32,877 nt of DNA from an uncultured Oscillospiraceae bacterium (lineage in GTDB: Bacteria > Bacillota_A > Clostridia > Oscillospirales > Oscillospiraceae): positions 1,252 to 34,128 of the forward strand of contig CAJTTS010000030.1 in the NCBI GenBank assembly GCA_910579155.1, given 5' to 3'. Within the stretch, counting starts at the first letter, position 1; each line of letters starts with the position of its first letter. Below are positions 1 to 8,075 of the stretch, one piece after another. A program made the translations under genes and the position numbers. The notes beneath the pieces are model-generated. The model did no database searches. It worked only from the letters and a program-made list of their open reading frames with translations, and was not told the origin of the DNA.

Positions 1-2121
1 CACCTGCATGAGCACATCACCGGGCCAACTGCCCTCGCCATTGATCTGGTAGTTCAATTCCGGGGACAGCCCTTTAACGCGCAGAGTCAGGAACGGAGGC
101 GCTCCGCGGAACGAACCGGTAACCAGACTGACTAAAGCCTCTTTTTTATCGTGAGAAACGTGTTCCCACGCCGTATAGGGACCATTTTGGAACGGGTCGC
201 TGAGCCGGTAGTAGTCTCCATCCTGAATCAGATCATAGTGCTCTTTGAAGAAAGCTGTCTGTCTCCGGGCAATCTCTTTCTCTGACCGGGTACACTTGCT
301 CAGGTCCATCTCATATCCAAAGGTTCCGTGCATGGCGACAACGCCCCGCGTTTCCATGGGCGTGATACGGCCGGTGGTTCCGTTAGGCACTGCGGAAACA
401 TGGGCGCCCATAGTGGAAACCGGATAGCAGAAAGAGGTGCCATACTGAATGCGCAAACGGTCTACCGCATCCGAGTTGTCGCTGCACCAGATCTGGGGGG
501 TGTAATAGAGCATACCGCCGTCAAAGCGGCCGCCCCCGCCGCAGCACCCCTCAATGAGCATATCGGGGAAATCCCTGCGCAGACGCTCTGCGAACTCATA
601 TACGCCCAGGACATAGCGATGATAAACTTCTCCCTGCCGGTCCGCAGGCAGAGCGGCGGACCACACTTCAGTGAGGCTCCGGTTCATGTCCCATTTCAGA
701 TAAGAGATATCGGCGCTGGACAGGACCGCCTTGATCTGCTCATATACATGATCCCGCACATCCCGCCGTGAGAAATCCAGCACAAGCTGTTCCCGGCCCC
801 GGCTGGGCTTGCGGCCCGGGACACTGAGTGCCCAGTCCGGATGGGCGCGGTAAAGATCACTGTCCTCATTGACCATCTCCGGCTCGATCCAGATGCCGAA
901 TTCCATCCCCAGCTTTTTGATGCGGGGAACCAGTGCCTCAAGGCCGCCGGGGAGCTTCTCTTCGTTGACGGTCCAATCCCCCAAACCTGCATTGTCGCTG
1001 TTGCGCGCGCCGAACCAGCCATCATCCATGACGAACAGCTCAATTCCCAGATGAGGAGCTTCCTTAGCGATGTCCACCAGCTTGTCCGCGGTGAAGTACA
1101 TCTCCGTGGCCTCCCAATGGTTGATGAGTACCGGCTTGCGGCGGCCCTTCCAGGGATCGTGAATCAGGTTGTGCCGGATGCTTCGATGGAACTGCCGGCT
1201 CATCTGTCCAAAGCCGGCAGGAGAACAAATCAGGGCCGCTTCCGGAGCCGTAAAGCATTTTCCGGGCTCAAGCGTCCAACTGAATTGGCGGGGACTGATA
1301 CCCATGACCAAGCGCGAATTCTCAAACTGATCCAGCTCTGCTGCCGCTTGGAAATTGCCGCTGTACAGCAGCATAGCGCCATAGCACAGACCATGGTCCT
1401 CATCTGTGTTTCGGTCGCACAGGATAACAAAGGGGTTATGCTGATGGCTGGAAGCTCCCCGGGTGCTGTCCACGCTTTGAATGCCAGGGTGCAGATGGGT
1501 GCGGCTCGGACAACGCTCCATGACATGAGCGCCGTTAAATGTGATCATATCCAAATCGGAGCGGACAAAGTCCAGGCACAGCGAAGCGCACCTGCACAGG
1601 CGAACCATTCCATTCCCCCGGTTGACGATCCTGACGGCCCGAGTGATCAGATCATACTTCTCCAACACGCCATAGAGCAATTCGACCTCTACCTGCGCGG
1701 CGGCGTCGGTCAGCGTGACCGAGAGGGTATCCCATTCTTCCTCCGTGCCGTAGAAGGAGGGCAGACCTTCCAATGCATACTTGCCTCTGCGTACCTCGCT
1801 GTCCACATACCTTAGATCTGCGGTCCGGCTCCCATTGGGGAGCTCCAATGCGATAGAAGGCAAGCGGAAATCTCCCACACCACAGGTGGAGTATTCCTGA
1901 GGGAACGTGTCCAGGGAAAAGGTTCGATCGCTTCCCGCTTCATTGGGGTTGGGGGAAAAACCACGGTCCTTGCAGCGAAGAAGATAGGACAGGTCGCCGC
2001 CCGAAATACGAGGACCGTAGTAGCTGTGCAGCAGCACGTGATAGTCCCAGACTTTCATCTGATAGGTGGTATTTTTGGTGTGCAGAGTGATAAGTTTGTT
2101 TTCCTGGTCAAGAACGATCAT
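1..2121 (-). CDS. GH36 alpha-galactosidase (3' end cut by window edge)
   Basis: Retaining alpha-galactosidase that removes terminal alpha-galactose from melibiose, raffinose or stachyose type sugars, probably in the cytoplasm since no signal peptide is seen. The first 707 codons are present; family members are about 730 residues, so only a short C-terminal piece is missing. The beta-sandwich N-domain covers roughly residues 1-320 and the barrel follows. The catalytic nucleophile lies in KWDMNR (D478) and the acid/base in CSDNSD (D548), the same numbering as the characterised Geobacillus AgaA as I recall it. A GGGG-rich loop (EGCCGGGGRFDGG, about 529-541) is typical. Start chosen at the ATG preceded by AGAGGAGG. 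It lies about 150 nt downstream of the sugar ABC permease genes on the same strand, so it is probably the last or next gene of that operon and acts on the imported sugar. Confidence 0.95.
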   Translation of the reverse strand, partial: MIVLDQENKLITLHTKNTTYQMKVWDYHVLLHSYYGPRISGGDLSYLLRCKDRGFSPNPNEAGSDRTFSLDTFPQEYSTCGVGDFRLPSIALELPNGSRTADLRYVDSEVRRGKYALEGLPSFYGTEEEWDTLSVTLTDAAAQVEVELLYGVLEKYDLITRAVRIVNRGNGMVRLCRCASLCLDFVRSDLDMITFNGAHVMERCPSRTHLHPGIQSVDSTRGASSHQHNPFVILCDRNTDEDHGLCYGAMLLYSGNFQAAAELDQFENSRLVMGISPRQFSWTLEPGKCFTAPEAALICSPAGFGQMSRQFHRSIRHNLIHDPWKGRRKPVLINHWEATEMYFTADKLVDIAKEAPHLGIELFVMDDGWFGARNSDNAGLGDWTVNEEKLPGGLEALVPRIKKLGMEFGIWIEPEMVNEDSDLYRAHPDWALSVPGRKPSRGREQLVLDFSRRDVRDHVYEQIKAVLSSADISYLKWDMNRSLTEVWSAALPADRQGEVYHRYVLGVYEFAERLRRDFPDMLIEGCCGGGGRFDGGMLYYTPQIWCSDNSDAVDRLRIQYGTSFCYPVSTMGAHVSAVPNGTTGRITPMETRGVVAMHGTFGYEMDLSKCTRSEKEIARRQTAFFKEHYDLIQDGDYYRLSDPFQNGPYTAWEHVSHDKKEALVSLVTGSFRGAPPFLTLRVKGLSPELNYQINGEGSWPGDVLMQV

Positions 2122-2213
2122 AGAGGCCCCTCCTCTGACGAAAAGTAAAATATGACGTGATGATTATAGAGCATTTTCCGCGGGAGCGCAAGGTTTGGGT
2201 CCGCCGTTTGAAA

Positions 2214-2249
2214 CCAACAGCCCCGGTGCTTACGCGCCGGGGCTGTTGG
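2214..2249 (-). terminator. Hairpin between permease and alpha-galactosidase genes
   Basis: A 13-bp perfect GC-rich stem (CCAACAGCCCCGG and its complement) with a short loop, lying in the gap between the second permease and the alpha-galactosidase. On the transcribed strand it is followed only by a weak TTTC tract. It may be a partial terminator or a stem that protects the upstream mRNA and sets unequal expression within the operon. Confidence 0.55.
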
Positions 2250-2272
2250 ACAAAGGGGAGAAGGCGCGGGTT

Positions 2273-3115
2273 TTATTTGCCGCCAGTACCGGCAATGCCT
2301 TCCACAAACTGACGCTGGAAGATGAGGTACAGGACGACCATGGGGAGCATAGCCAGCAGGGAACCGGCCATCAGCATGGGGAAGTTGGTGGTGTCCATGC
2401 CCCGCAGGGTGGACAGGCCGGCGGACAGGGTGAACATATTGATGTCATTGTTCACGATCTGGGGCCACATCAGGTCGCCGTAGGCAAATACGGCGGTGAA
2501 GATGGTCAGGGCGGCCACAGAGGTGCCGGTCAGGGGGAACATGACCTTGTAAAAGGTCTGGAACTGGTTGCATCCGTCCAGATAGGCGGCCTCGCCGATC
2601 TCCTCCGGGATGCCCATATAGGTCTGCCGGAGGAAGAACACGCCGAAGGCGCTGACCAGGCCGGGGAACACCAGGCCCGCGATGGTGTTGACCAATCCCA
2701 GCTTTGCCACCATCTGGTACTGGGGGATGATGAAAATCTGGCTGGGCAGGGACATCTGCATCAGCACGATGGTGAACAGGATGTTCTTGCCGCGGAACTT
2801 CAGCTTGGCAAAGGCGTAGCCCGCCATGGAGCTGAAGGCGATAGCGAAGACCACGCGGAGGAATACCAGCAGGATGGTGTTCCAGTACAGTTTGACGAAG
2901 GGCAGGTTCTCAAGGACCTTTTTGTAGCCGTCCAGCCGAAACTCGGAGGGGAAGAAGGTGGCCGGAATGCTCACGCTTTCCGCCTGGGTCTTGAAGCTGG
3001 TGAGGACCATCCACACGAAGGGAAAAATCATAATGAGGGCGCCCACAATCAGGGCGAAGTAGGTGAGGAATTTGGCAATGGCGTAAGAGCGATGCAGCGA
3101 ATTTACACTTTTCAT
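2273..3115 (-). CDS. Sugar ABC transporter permease, MalG/MsmG type
   Basis: Second inner-membrane permease of a carbohydrate ABC importer (CUT1 family), 280 residues, the usual length. It has an N-terminal membrane helix (about 13-36), a periplasm-side stretch with the typical PATFFPSEF-like segment, and further helices. The EAA loop that touches the ATPase is visible as EEIGEAAYLDGCNQFQTF near residues 170-190. It sits 13 nt downstream of the first permease gene and has a clear AAGGAGG site, so the two are co-translated. No ATPase gene is in the window, so the transporter probably uses a shared MsmK/MsmX-type ATPase encoded elsewhere, as is common in Firmicutes. Substrate is inferred as an alpha-galactoside from the adjacent GH36 enzyme. 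Confidence 0.95.
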   Translation of the reverse strand: MKSVNSLHRSYAIAKFLTYFALIVGALIMIFPFVWMVLTSFKTQAESVSIPATFFPSEFRLDGYKKVLENLPFVKLYWNTILLVFLRVVFAIAFSSMAGYAFAKLKFRGKNILFTIVLMQMSLPSQIFIIPQYQMVAKLGLVNTIAGLVFPGLVSAFGVFFLRQTYMGIPEEIGEAAYLDGCNQFQTFYKVMFPLTGTSVAALTIFTAVFAYGDLMWPQIVNNDINMFTLSAGLSTLRGMDTTNFPMLMAGSLLAMLPMVVLYLIFQRQFVEGIAGTGGK

Positions 3116-3128
3116 TCCAGGCTCCTCC

Positions 3129-4016
3129 TTAAATGTCGTAGTTGACCCACTTCTTCTGGGCCCAGAACTGGAACAGGGTCACGAGAAGGATCAAGCCCAC
3201 GGTCCAGATGACGATGGCGGAACCGTAGCCGCGGTCGCCGCTGACAAAAGACGAGCGGTAGAACAGGTACATCAGGCTCTGCATATCGGCCATGGCCGGA
3301 TTGGTGTCGTCGGACATCATGTAGATCAGGTCGTACACCTTCATGGAGGCCATCAGGCGCATGATGAGCACGGAGAACATGGTGGGGGAGACCATGGGCA
3401 GTGTGATGGTGAAGAACTGCCGGACCTTGCCCGCGCCGTCGATGCTGTTGGCCTCATAGAGGGTCTTGGGGATGTTCTGCAGGCCCGCCAGCAGCAGCAC
3501 CGCGTCATAGCCCACGCTGCTCCAGATGGAGACGATGGACACGGCCACGATGGCGGTCTTGGGATTGGTGATCCACTGGATGTCGGTGCCCAGGAGCTGG
3601 TTCAGGATGCCGCTGTCGCCGTTGAAGATGACCTGCCACACCATGGCGATGGCGGCGGGGGCGCACACCAGGGGCAGGAAGAAGATGGTGCGGAAGCCGC
3701 CCTTGAACTTCACCTTGGTGTTCAGCAGCATGGCCACGAACAGGGCCAGGATCACGCCGATGGGCACAGTGAGGATACAGAACTTGACGGTGTTCCAGGT
3801 GGCCTTCCAAAACTCGGGGGCCTGGAACATCTCGATGTAGTTGTTTAAGCCGATGAACTTGTAGTGGCCGAAGCCCAGGTGCTCACAGAAGCTGGTATAG
3901 ATGGTCTGGATAAAGGGCCAGATGTTCAGCACGAACAGGCCAATGATGGTGGGGGCCACCATGATCCAGCCCCAGTTTTCCTCCCGCCGCTCGGCGACGG
4001 ACAATTTTCTTTTCAC
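3129..4016 (-). CDS. Sugar ABC transporter permease, MalF/UgpA type
   Basis: First inner-membrane permease of the CUT1-type importer, 295 residues. The start is a GTG preceded by AGGAGG with 7-nt spacing. An N-terminal cytoplasmic tail (KRKLSVAERREENWG) is followed by a helix near residues 17-38 and further helices. The EAA motif for docking with the ATPase is seen as LYEANSIDGAGKVRQFFTIT near residues 187-206. It lies 14 nt downstream of the solute-binding lipoprotein gene and 13 nt upstream of the second permease gene, a standard binding protein-F-G order. It pairs with the MalG-type protein to form the channel. Confidence 0.95.
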   Translation of the reverse strand: MKRKLSVAERREENWGWIMVAPTIIGLFVLNIWPFIQTIYTSFCEHLGFGHYKFIGLNNYIEMFQAPEFWKATWNTVKFCILTVPIGVILALFVAMLLNTKVKFKGGFRTIFFLPLVCAPAAIAMVWQVIFNGDSGILNQLLGTDIQWITNPKTAIVAVSIVSIWSSVGYDAVLLLAGLQNIPKTLYEANSIDGAGKVRQFFTITLPMVSPTMFSVLIMRLMASMKVYDLIYMMSDDTNPAMADMQSLMYLFYRSSFVSGDRGYGSAIVIWTVGLILLVTLFQFWAQKKWVNYDI

Positions 4017-4030
4017 AGTACGCCCTCCTC

Positions 4031-5347
4031 TCAGTTATCGGCCAGTTTTTTCTGGGTCTCCGTGTTGACGATGCTCTCGATCTTCTCCAGCCCGGCGTCA
4101 ACGTCCTGGTTTCCGGCGTAGATCTGGGTCAGCACGTCCAGAACCTGGCTCTTCCAGCGGGGGCTGGCGGGGTTGTAAGGCACTTGGATGGCGTAGTCGA
4201 ACTGCTCAAAGATGCAGTCGATGTTGATTTTATAGTCGAACTTATCCCAAGCCTTCCGCCAGCTCTCTTCGGCGCCCAGATAGGCGGGGATAGCCGCGCC
4301 GGATTCACCCTGAATGATCTGCGCCTCCTCGGTGCCGAAGTATTTGATGACGTCCAGCGCGATGTCCAGTTTTTTACCGTGGGCGCCGGTGGAGTAGCAC
4401 AGGCCGTTGGACATACAGGCCCGGCCGTCCTGGTCCAGGCTCTCGTCCGTGTGGACCGGGTTGGGGGCCTTGGGCAGCTTGGCGATGTCCCACTTGCCGT
4501 CCATTTTGGGGTTGTTCTCCAGAGCGCCCAGCAGGCTCCAGGAGCCTTCCATGAACATGGCGCCCCGCTCGGACCAGAACGTGGCGCCCGCGCCGTTCTG
4601 GGTGAAGAAGTTCTGGTCAGGGCACCAATCGTTCTTTTGCAGCCCGATGTAAAACTCCATGGCCTCCTTGCCGCCGGGCTGGTTGAAGCCGGAGGCGGTC
4701 TTGTCGGCGCTGAGGATGTAGCCGCCGTTCTGGTAGACGTAGGACCAGTAGCCCAGCTGATCGTCCAGATAGGCCAGGTAGCCGTATTTCCCGGTGGCGT
4801 CGTAGATCTTCTGGGAGGCGTCCGTCAGGTCGTCCCAGGTCCAGTCGTCGTCGGGATAGGCCACACCGGCCTGGTCGAACATCTCTTTGTTATACACCAG
4901 CACGCCGTTATCCTTGTCCTTGGGCACGCCATAGTAGCGCCCGTCGGAACCGCTGACGTTGCCCAGGGAGATGTCGGAGAAGTGGTTCTGATAGTAACCG
5001 CTCTCCACATCGTCGTACAGGTCGGTCACGTCGGCCAGCATGCCGAAGTCAGCGTAGTACAGCAGCTGGTTGGTGTGCATCCAGAAGATGTCCGGCATGG
5101 TGTTGGACTCGGCGGCGGCCTCCAGCTTGGTCCAGTATTCGTTCCAGCTGACCACCTGCACGTCGATGACCACATCGGGGTGCTGGGCGGTGTAGGCGTC
5201 GCACATGGCCTGCATACCGGAGCGCTGCGCCGTGTCCCAGATCTGGAAGGTCAGGTGCGTCTTGCCGTCCGACGAGCCGCACCCACACAGGGACAGCAGC
5301 AGCGCGATGAGCAGGACCGCTGCCGTTATGCGGGGGATTTTTTTCAT
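4031..5347 (-). CDS. Sugar-binding lipoprotein of ABC importer
   Basis: Extracellular family-1 solute-binding protein that captures sugar outside the cell and delivers it to the two permeases encoded next. The 438-residue product starts with a lipoprotein signal: KK, a hydrophobic stretch and an LCGC lipobox, with lipidation at C23. The mature part shows typical CUT1-binder features such as FQIWDTAQ near the N-terminus and a tryptophan-rich core (WNEYWTKL, WTWDDLTDA). An upstream in-frame GTG would add three residues, but the ATG is preferred because GAGGAG lies 8 nt before it. It is the first gene of the operon; a promoter and a palindrome lie in its leader. Confidence 0.95.
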   Translation of the reverse strand: MKKIPRITAAVLLIALLLSLCGCGSSDGKTHLTFQIWDTAQRSGMQAMCDAYTAQHPDVVIDVQVVSWNEYWTKLEAAAESNTMPDIFWMHTNQLLYYADFGMLADVTDLYDDVESGYYQNHFSDISLGNVSGSDGRYYGVPKDKDNGVLVYNKEMFDQAGVAYPDDDWTWDDLTDASQKIYDATGKYGYLAYLDDQLGYWSYVYQNGGYILSADKTASGFNQPGGKEAMEFYIGLQKNDWCPDQNFFTQNGAGATFWSERGAMFMEGSWSLLGALENNPKMDGKWDIAKLPKAPNPVHTDESLDQDGRACMSNGLCYSTGAHGKKLDIALDVIKYFGTEEAQIIQGESGAAIPAYLGAEESWRKAWDKFDYKINIDCIFEQFDYAIQVPYNPASPRWKSQVLDVLTQIYAGNQDVDAGLEKIESIVNTETQKKLADN

Positions 5348-5377
5348 GAAAACCACTCCTCTGCTTCATTTCCGTTC

Positions 5378-5397
5378 CGTTATGGCAGACCATAACG
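5378..5397. promoter_or_regulatory. Palindrome in leader of sugar-importer operon
   Basis: CGTTATGG and CCATAACG flank a 4-nt centre. The site lies just after the predicted transcription start of the minus-strand operon and before its ribosome site. This is the position expected of a repressor operator. No regulator gene for it is in the window. Confidence 0.5.
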
Positions 5398-5406
5398 TTT
5401 GTCTCA

Positions 5407-5435
5407 ACTATAGCCATTTCCCCATAGTGTGTAAA
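5407..5435 (-). promoter_or_regulatory. Sigma-A promoter of sugar-importer operon
   Basis: Read on the minus strand: TTTACA, a 17-nt spacer and TATAGT (5 of 6 matches for each box). It would give a leader of about 50 nt before the lipoprotein gene. Confidence 0.65.
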
Positions 5436-5471
5436 TGGAGAGAAGAATTCAAAATATTTGCTTATGCTAGT

Positions 5472-5483
5472 TAAAGCGCTTTA
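5472..5483. promoter_or_regulatory. CG-centred palindrome, LacI/CcpA-like
   Basis: Perfect 12-bp palindrome TAAAGCGCTTTA upstream of the minus-strand promoter, between the divergent genes. A CG-centred AAAGCGCTTT core is typical of LacI-family operators and resembles catabolite (cre) sites. It could serve either divergent gene. Confidence 0.5.
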
Positions 5484-5674
5484 TATGAAAGTATGGACGC
5501 ATTTCGCTATATTTAAGTGAAATTTTTACTTTGTATCTGCATTTTAACCAAAAGAAGAGGGAGAATTTTACAATTATTACTACCATAATATCAAGAAATT
5601 ATTTTGCGAGCTTTTCTCACTAAGACGCTGACCTTTCCTAATGCGTGTATGCCTGCGAAAAATCTCAGTTCTGG

Positions 5675-5703
5675 TTGAACTGTGAAATGAGGTGTGGTAT
5701 AGT
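5675..5703 (+). promoter_or_regulatory. Sigma-A promoter of DUF624 gene
   Basis: TTGAAC, a 17-nt spacer and TATAGT. Transcription would start near 5710. This rules out the upstream ATG at 5692 as the start of the DUF624 gene and supports the TTG at 5746. Confidence 0.7.
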
Positions 5704-5745
5704 GAGGCAAAGCCGCCTTGGCTGATGTGGAGAGGAGGAGTCACT

Positions 5746-6411
5746 TTGCTTTTTCATAAAGGAAATACATTCAAACGACCTGATGAAGATACTTCGGAAA
5801 AGACTGGCCCGGCCCGTTTTTGGGAGTTGATTAAGGGAGAGCTTGCCACGGTACTTATTGTAAACCTACTGTTCTTGATTACCTGCATTCCCGTCATTAC
5901 CATCCCACCGGCGCTGCTTTCACTGCATATGGTCATGCATAAAATCGTTTTGGGGAAATCCGTGTCATGTGTCCGAGATTACTTTTCTGCGTTCAAACAG
6001 AGTTGGAAGCGCGCATATGGCGCATTTTTCTTGACGGTTGTCCCTATGGGAATCGCAGGATATGGAGCAATATTTTATCTGCGGAATACTGCGGAGTATC
6101 CCGTGCTATTGCTGCTGTTTGCTCTATGTACGACTGCTTTTTTAGTGACAACGCTGGCCTCGACTTATTTATATGGGCTCCTGTGCAGCGGCAAATTGCT
6201 CCGTGACGCGGTCAAGCCGGCACTGATACTGGGTGTAGGAAAACCGCTGCGGGCAATACTGGCAGCGCTATGCTATTATGGACTGTTTTTGTTGGCTATG
6301 CTGTATTTCCCGTTCAGTGGACTATACCTGCTTTTGTTGGGTTTTTCCCTACCCTGTTTGTTGGGCAATTTTTATATTCGAACTGTTTTGAAACAGTATT
6401 TCGGTGATTAG
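5746..6411 (+). CDS. DUF624 (YesL-like) membrane protein
   Basis: Membrane protein of the DUF624 family, which is commonly encoded beside CUT1 sugar importers in Firmicutes; its exact function is not established. The product is 221 residues with four or five hydrophobic helices (roughly residues 35-60, 85-110, 115-145, 170-200). The helix just after the soluble N-terminus, VLIVNLLFLITCIPVITIPP, is the family hallmark with the conserved CIPV/TIPP segment. The start is a TTG 5 nt after AGAGGAGGAG; the promoter position supports this choice. It is divergent from the alpha-galactoside importer operon and shares its control region. Confidence 0.85.
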   Translation: MLFHKGNTFKRPDEDTSEKTGPARFWELIKGELATVLIVNLLFLITCIPVITIPPALLSLHMVMHKIVLGKSVSCVRDYFSAFKQSWKRAYGAFFLTVVPMGIAGYGAIFYLRNTAEYPVLLLLFALCTTAFLVTTLASTYLYGLLCSGKLLRDAVKPALILGVGKPLRAILAALCYYGLFLLAMLYFPFSGLYLLLLGFSLPCLLGNFYIRTVLKQYFGD

Positions 6412-6539
6412 CGGAAACATAAACGGCAAGAGGACTGCTTTGGAAACAGTGCAGCATCTCTTATCGCAAACTTGATAGATGTTCTTTTCCTTTTGATTAC
6501 AGCGTGGTAGTTATAAATATCTTAGTCATACTTACCCTA

Positions 6540-6710
6540 GAGCCTGTTTGGAAAATAAATATTGCACAAAAACGGCAGGAGCAGTAAAATTATGAAAACT
6601 ATGATCTCAGAGAAGAACAATGGAAGCGGGTTGAACCACTGCTGCCGCCGGAATATACAGGGAAGAAAGGACGCCCCACGAGGAAGACCGGCGGGATTAT
6701 TACAGTGCCC
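6540..6710 (+). pseudogene. IS5-like transposase, 5' remnant
   Basis: From 6600 one frame reads YDLREEQWKRVEPLLPPEY, then KKGRPTRK, which is the N-terminal signature of IS5-family transposases (a W..IEPLLPP..GRPR pattern). The frame has lost its start and is abandoned after about 35 residues. The sequence GAGCCTGTTTGG at 6540 just after CTA resembles an IS5/IS427-group left end with a TNA target site. No matching right end was found nearby, so only the left part of the element survives. Confidence 0.65.
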
Positions 6711-6742
6711 TGGAGAGCTTTGACCGGGCGCAGAACCTGGAC

Positions 6743-6877
6743 TTACCCGCACTCAATCATGCAACCACCTTGCGGAACGTTTTCCACGCGGTAAGCCGCC
6801 GATGCGGTTTGACCAAGAAGCGGAGCAATTATGCAAACTGCCACAAAAAGCGCAAAAATCTTATTGATTTCTTTCAT
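6743..6877 (-). pseudogene. Stub of a secreted protein (signal peptide only)
   Basis: A 44-residue reading frame with an excellent AAGGAGG site 5 nt before its ATG. The product begins MKEINKIFALFVAVCIIA and continues to an ASA cleavage-like site near residue 28, which is a signal peptide. It then stops after a few residues, where IS5-like sequence begins. The ATG overlaps the stop of the preceding alpha/beta-hydrolase remnant (ATGA), so it was once the next gene in an operon. Most likely a truncated gene; a functional small secreted peptide cannot be excluded. Confidence 0.5.
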
Positions 6878-7123
6878 AATTTCCTCCTTTTCGTTCTTGC
6901 GTAGAATTCTTCACGCGCCTCCGCGGGGACAGAATTGTCTGCTTCCCCGTGCATAATAAAGGATGGGACACATTTTCTCATTGATATAGTTGATGGGACT
7001 GGCGGCGGCAGCTTTTTTCAGAAGGTTCTCCACGCTGCCCTCCCAGCCTGGCAGAAACGCATCATAGGTCTCTTCCAGAGTGTGCCAGCGGAACTTGGGG
7101 TTCTTCATACGCTCCATGCGCAT
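6874..7123 (-). pseudogene. Alpha/beta hydrolase, frameshifted 3' remnant
   Basis: C-terminal part of a BD-FAE/esterase-like alpha/beta hydrolase. One frame reads to AASPINYINEKM; after a one-base shift it continues as PSFIMHGEADNSVP and ends in REEFYARTKRRKL. SPI.Y followed by HG.AD..VP is the usual end of the family, with the catalytic Asp in GEAD. The nucleophile region is missing, so the protein is not functional. It is cut off at its 5' side close to the hairpin at 7148. Confidence 0.65.
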
Positions 7124-7147
7124 ATTGTCAGCCCTTCTTGAGAAATG

Positions 7148-7180
7148 CCGCGGGGCGGGACAATACGCCCCGCTCCGCGG
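7148..7180 (-). terminator. Hairpin terminator behind PHP-type remnant
   Basis: A stem of about 12 bp (CCGCGG followed by GCGGG, with one G-T pair) and a short loop, 36 nt downstream of the stop of the PHP-type remnant. Only a weak T-rich tract (CATTTCTC) follows on the minus strand. Confidence 0.5.
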
Positions 7181-7215
7181 TGTAATAAGAGGGACACGGC
7201 TGAACCGCCAATAGC

Positions 7216-7758
7216 TTATTTCTTGAGGAACACCGGCATGCCGAATGCGGAGTTGCCCGCAATATCGGTGGCCAGCACCCGGGCCCACTTCATCCCCTTG
7301 GGGAAGGTGAACTCCACCGTCTGCTTGCCGAAGGAGGCAGTCTCAGCCATGGAAATGGTGACAGTGGTCACATTTTCGCCGTCGGAATAAACCAACTGGG
7401 CATTCATCAGGGGGAAGGTCCAGCTGAAGGTGGCCTGGGCCCTGCCATCCTCAATGGTACTGCTCTCCAGCAGGACCTCGCCGGTGGAATAGAAGTGCTT
7501 GCCGGCCCGGAGGGCGTCTACCAGCGGCTGCCAGTTGTCGGGACCGGGGATCTTATCCAACCGGACGTAGGTGCAGTTGGTTTGGTTGTAGATCTCCCAG
7601 TCCTCCTCCCGCTCCTCCACCTTGGTGTAAGTATCCAACTCGCTGATGATGTACTTGGGTCGATCCGCCCAGTTATTGATGTCGTTCCACACCCGCTCAC
7701 TGCGACCGCTGATCATTGATAATAGAGCCTGGTACAGTTCCTTATGAACGGAATCATC
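7216..7758 (-). pseudogene. PHP/CehA-type metallohydrolase, 3' remnant
   Basis: Open for about 180 codons with no plausible N-terminal domain; an ATG at 7716 would give 166 residues. The sequence contains YIISELDTYT near its start, LRAGKHFYSTGEVLL in the middle and WARVLATDIAGNSAFGMPV at the end. That last pattern (W.R....DIAGN.AF..P) is how the C-termini of PHP-domain/CehA-like proteins look in my knowledge of the family. The metal-binding histidines expected upstream are absent and a stop closes the frame at 7759. It is therefore read as the end of a larger gene whose front has been lost; the family call is tentative. Confidence 0.5.
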
Positions 7759-7867
7759 TTAATGCCGCCAATGTCCCCGCTCAGCGTGACTGTTCCCGCC
7801 GGATCGGTTTCCACATGGATATCCAAATGCTGATCCCACCCCTTGGGGCGGGGCACACCGATGCTGA

Positions 7868-7966
7868 GTTGTGCGAGTTGTCCAGGCGGCTGGGGAGTTG
7901 GGTGGCAAGACCCGCGTAGTGATGGAGGCCACTGGGAAGAAGTATTTGGACAGCCTCGAAGCCTAA
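7868..7966 (+). pseudogene. IS110-family transposase, N-terminal fragment
   Basis: A short open stretch reads GGKTRVVMEATGKKYLDSLEA then stops. TRVVMEATG is the hallmark segment of IS110-family (DEDD) transposases, with the catalytic Glu in MEATG. Everything else of the gene is absent here. A C-terminal IS110 piece lies on the other side of the glycan locus near 21.1-21.4 kb. Confidence 0.65.
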
Positions 7967-8016
7967 CATCCAGCCTCAGATCCGCTTATCCAAGGGTAAA
8001 CTTAAGTATTTTACAA

Positions 8017-8068
8017 AAAGCCTCCCAGCATATAAAATGAGGAATCATTTTATATGCTGGGAGGCTTT
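8017..8068. repeat. Perfect 24-bp inverted repeat before recombinase gene
   Basis: Two perfectly complementary 24-nt arms (8017-8040 and 8045-8068) are separated by only GGAA. The right arm contains GGGAGG, the most likely ribosome site for the recombinase starting at 8076. In RNA this would form a very stable stem that hides that site. As DNA it could be a recombinase-binding or cruciform-forming site. A terminator is less likely as there is no T-run after it. Confidence 0.85.
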
Positions 8069-8075
8069 ACATGTT

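Noticed and set aside
2195..3145. 316-codon open frame on the plus strand across the permease gene
   Set aside because: Low-complexity, Gly/His/Gln-rich translation opposite a clear MalG-type permease; a shadow frame in GC-rich DNA.
5692..5745. Upstream ATG start for the DUF624 protein
   Set aside because: It lies before the predicted transcription start and has no ribosome site; TTG 5746 has AGAGGAGGAG 5 nt upstream.
6680..6904. Plus-strand frame of about 70 codons that looked like a protein end
   Set aside because: The opposite strand carries a better candidate with a strong ribosome site and a signal peptide, so this is probably its shadow.
7740..7800. Short minus-strand frame resembling protein sequence upstream of the PHP-type remnant
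   Set aside because: About 40 residues reading VETDPAGTVTLSGDIGG-like text could be another gene remnant, but I could not assign a family or define ends.
8017..8068. Reading the inverted repeat as an invertible DNA segment or a CRISPR-like repeat
   Set aside because: The loop is only 4 nt and the arms occur once; there is no repeat-spacer series.
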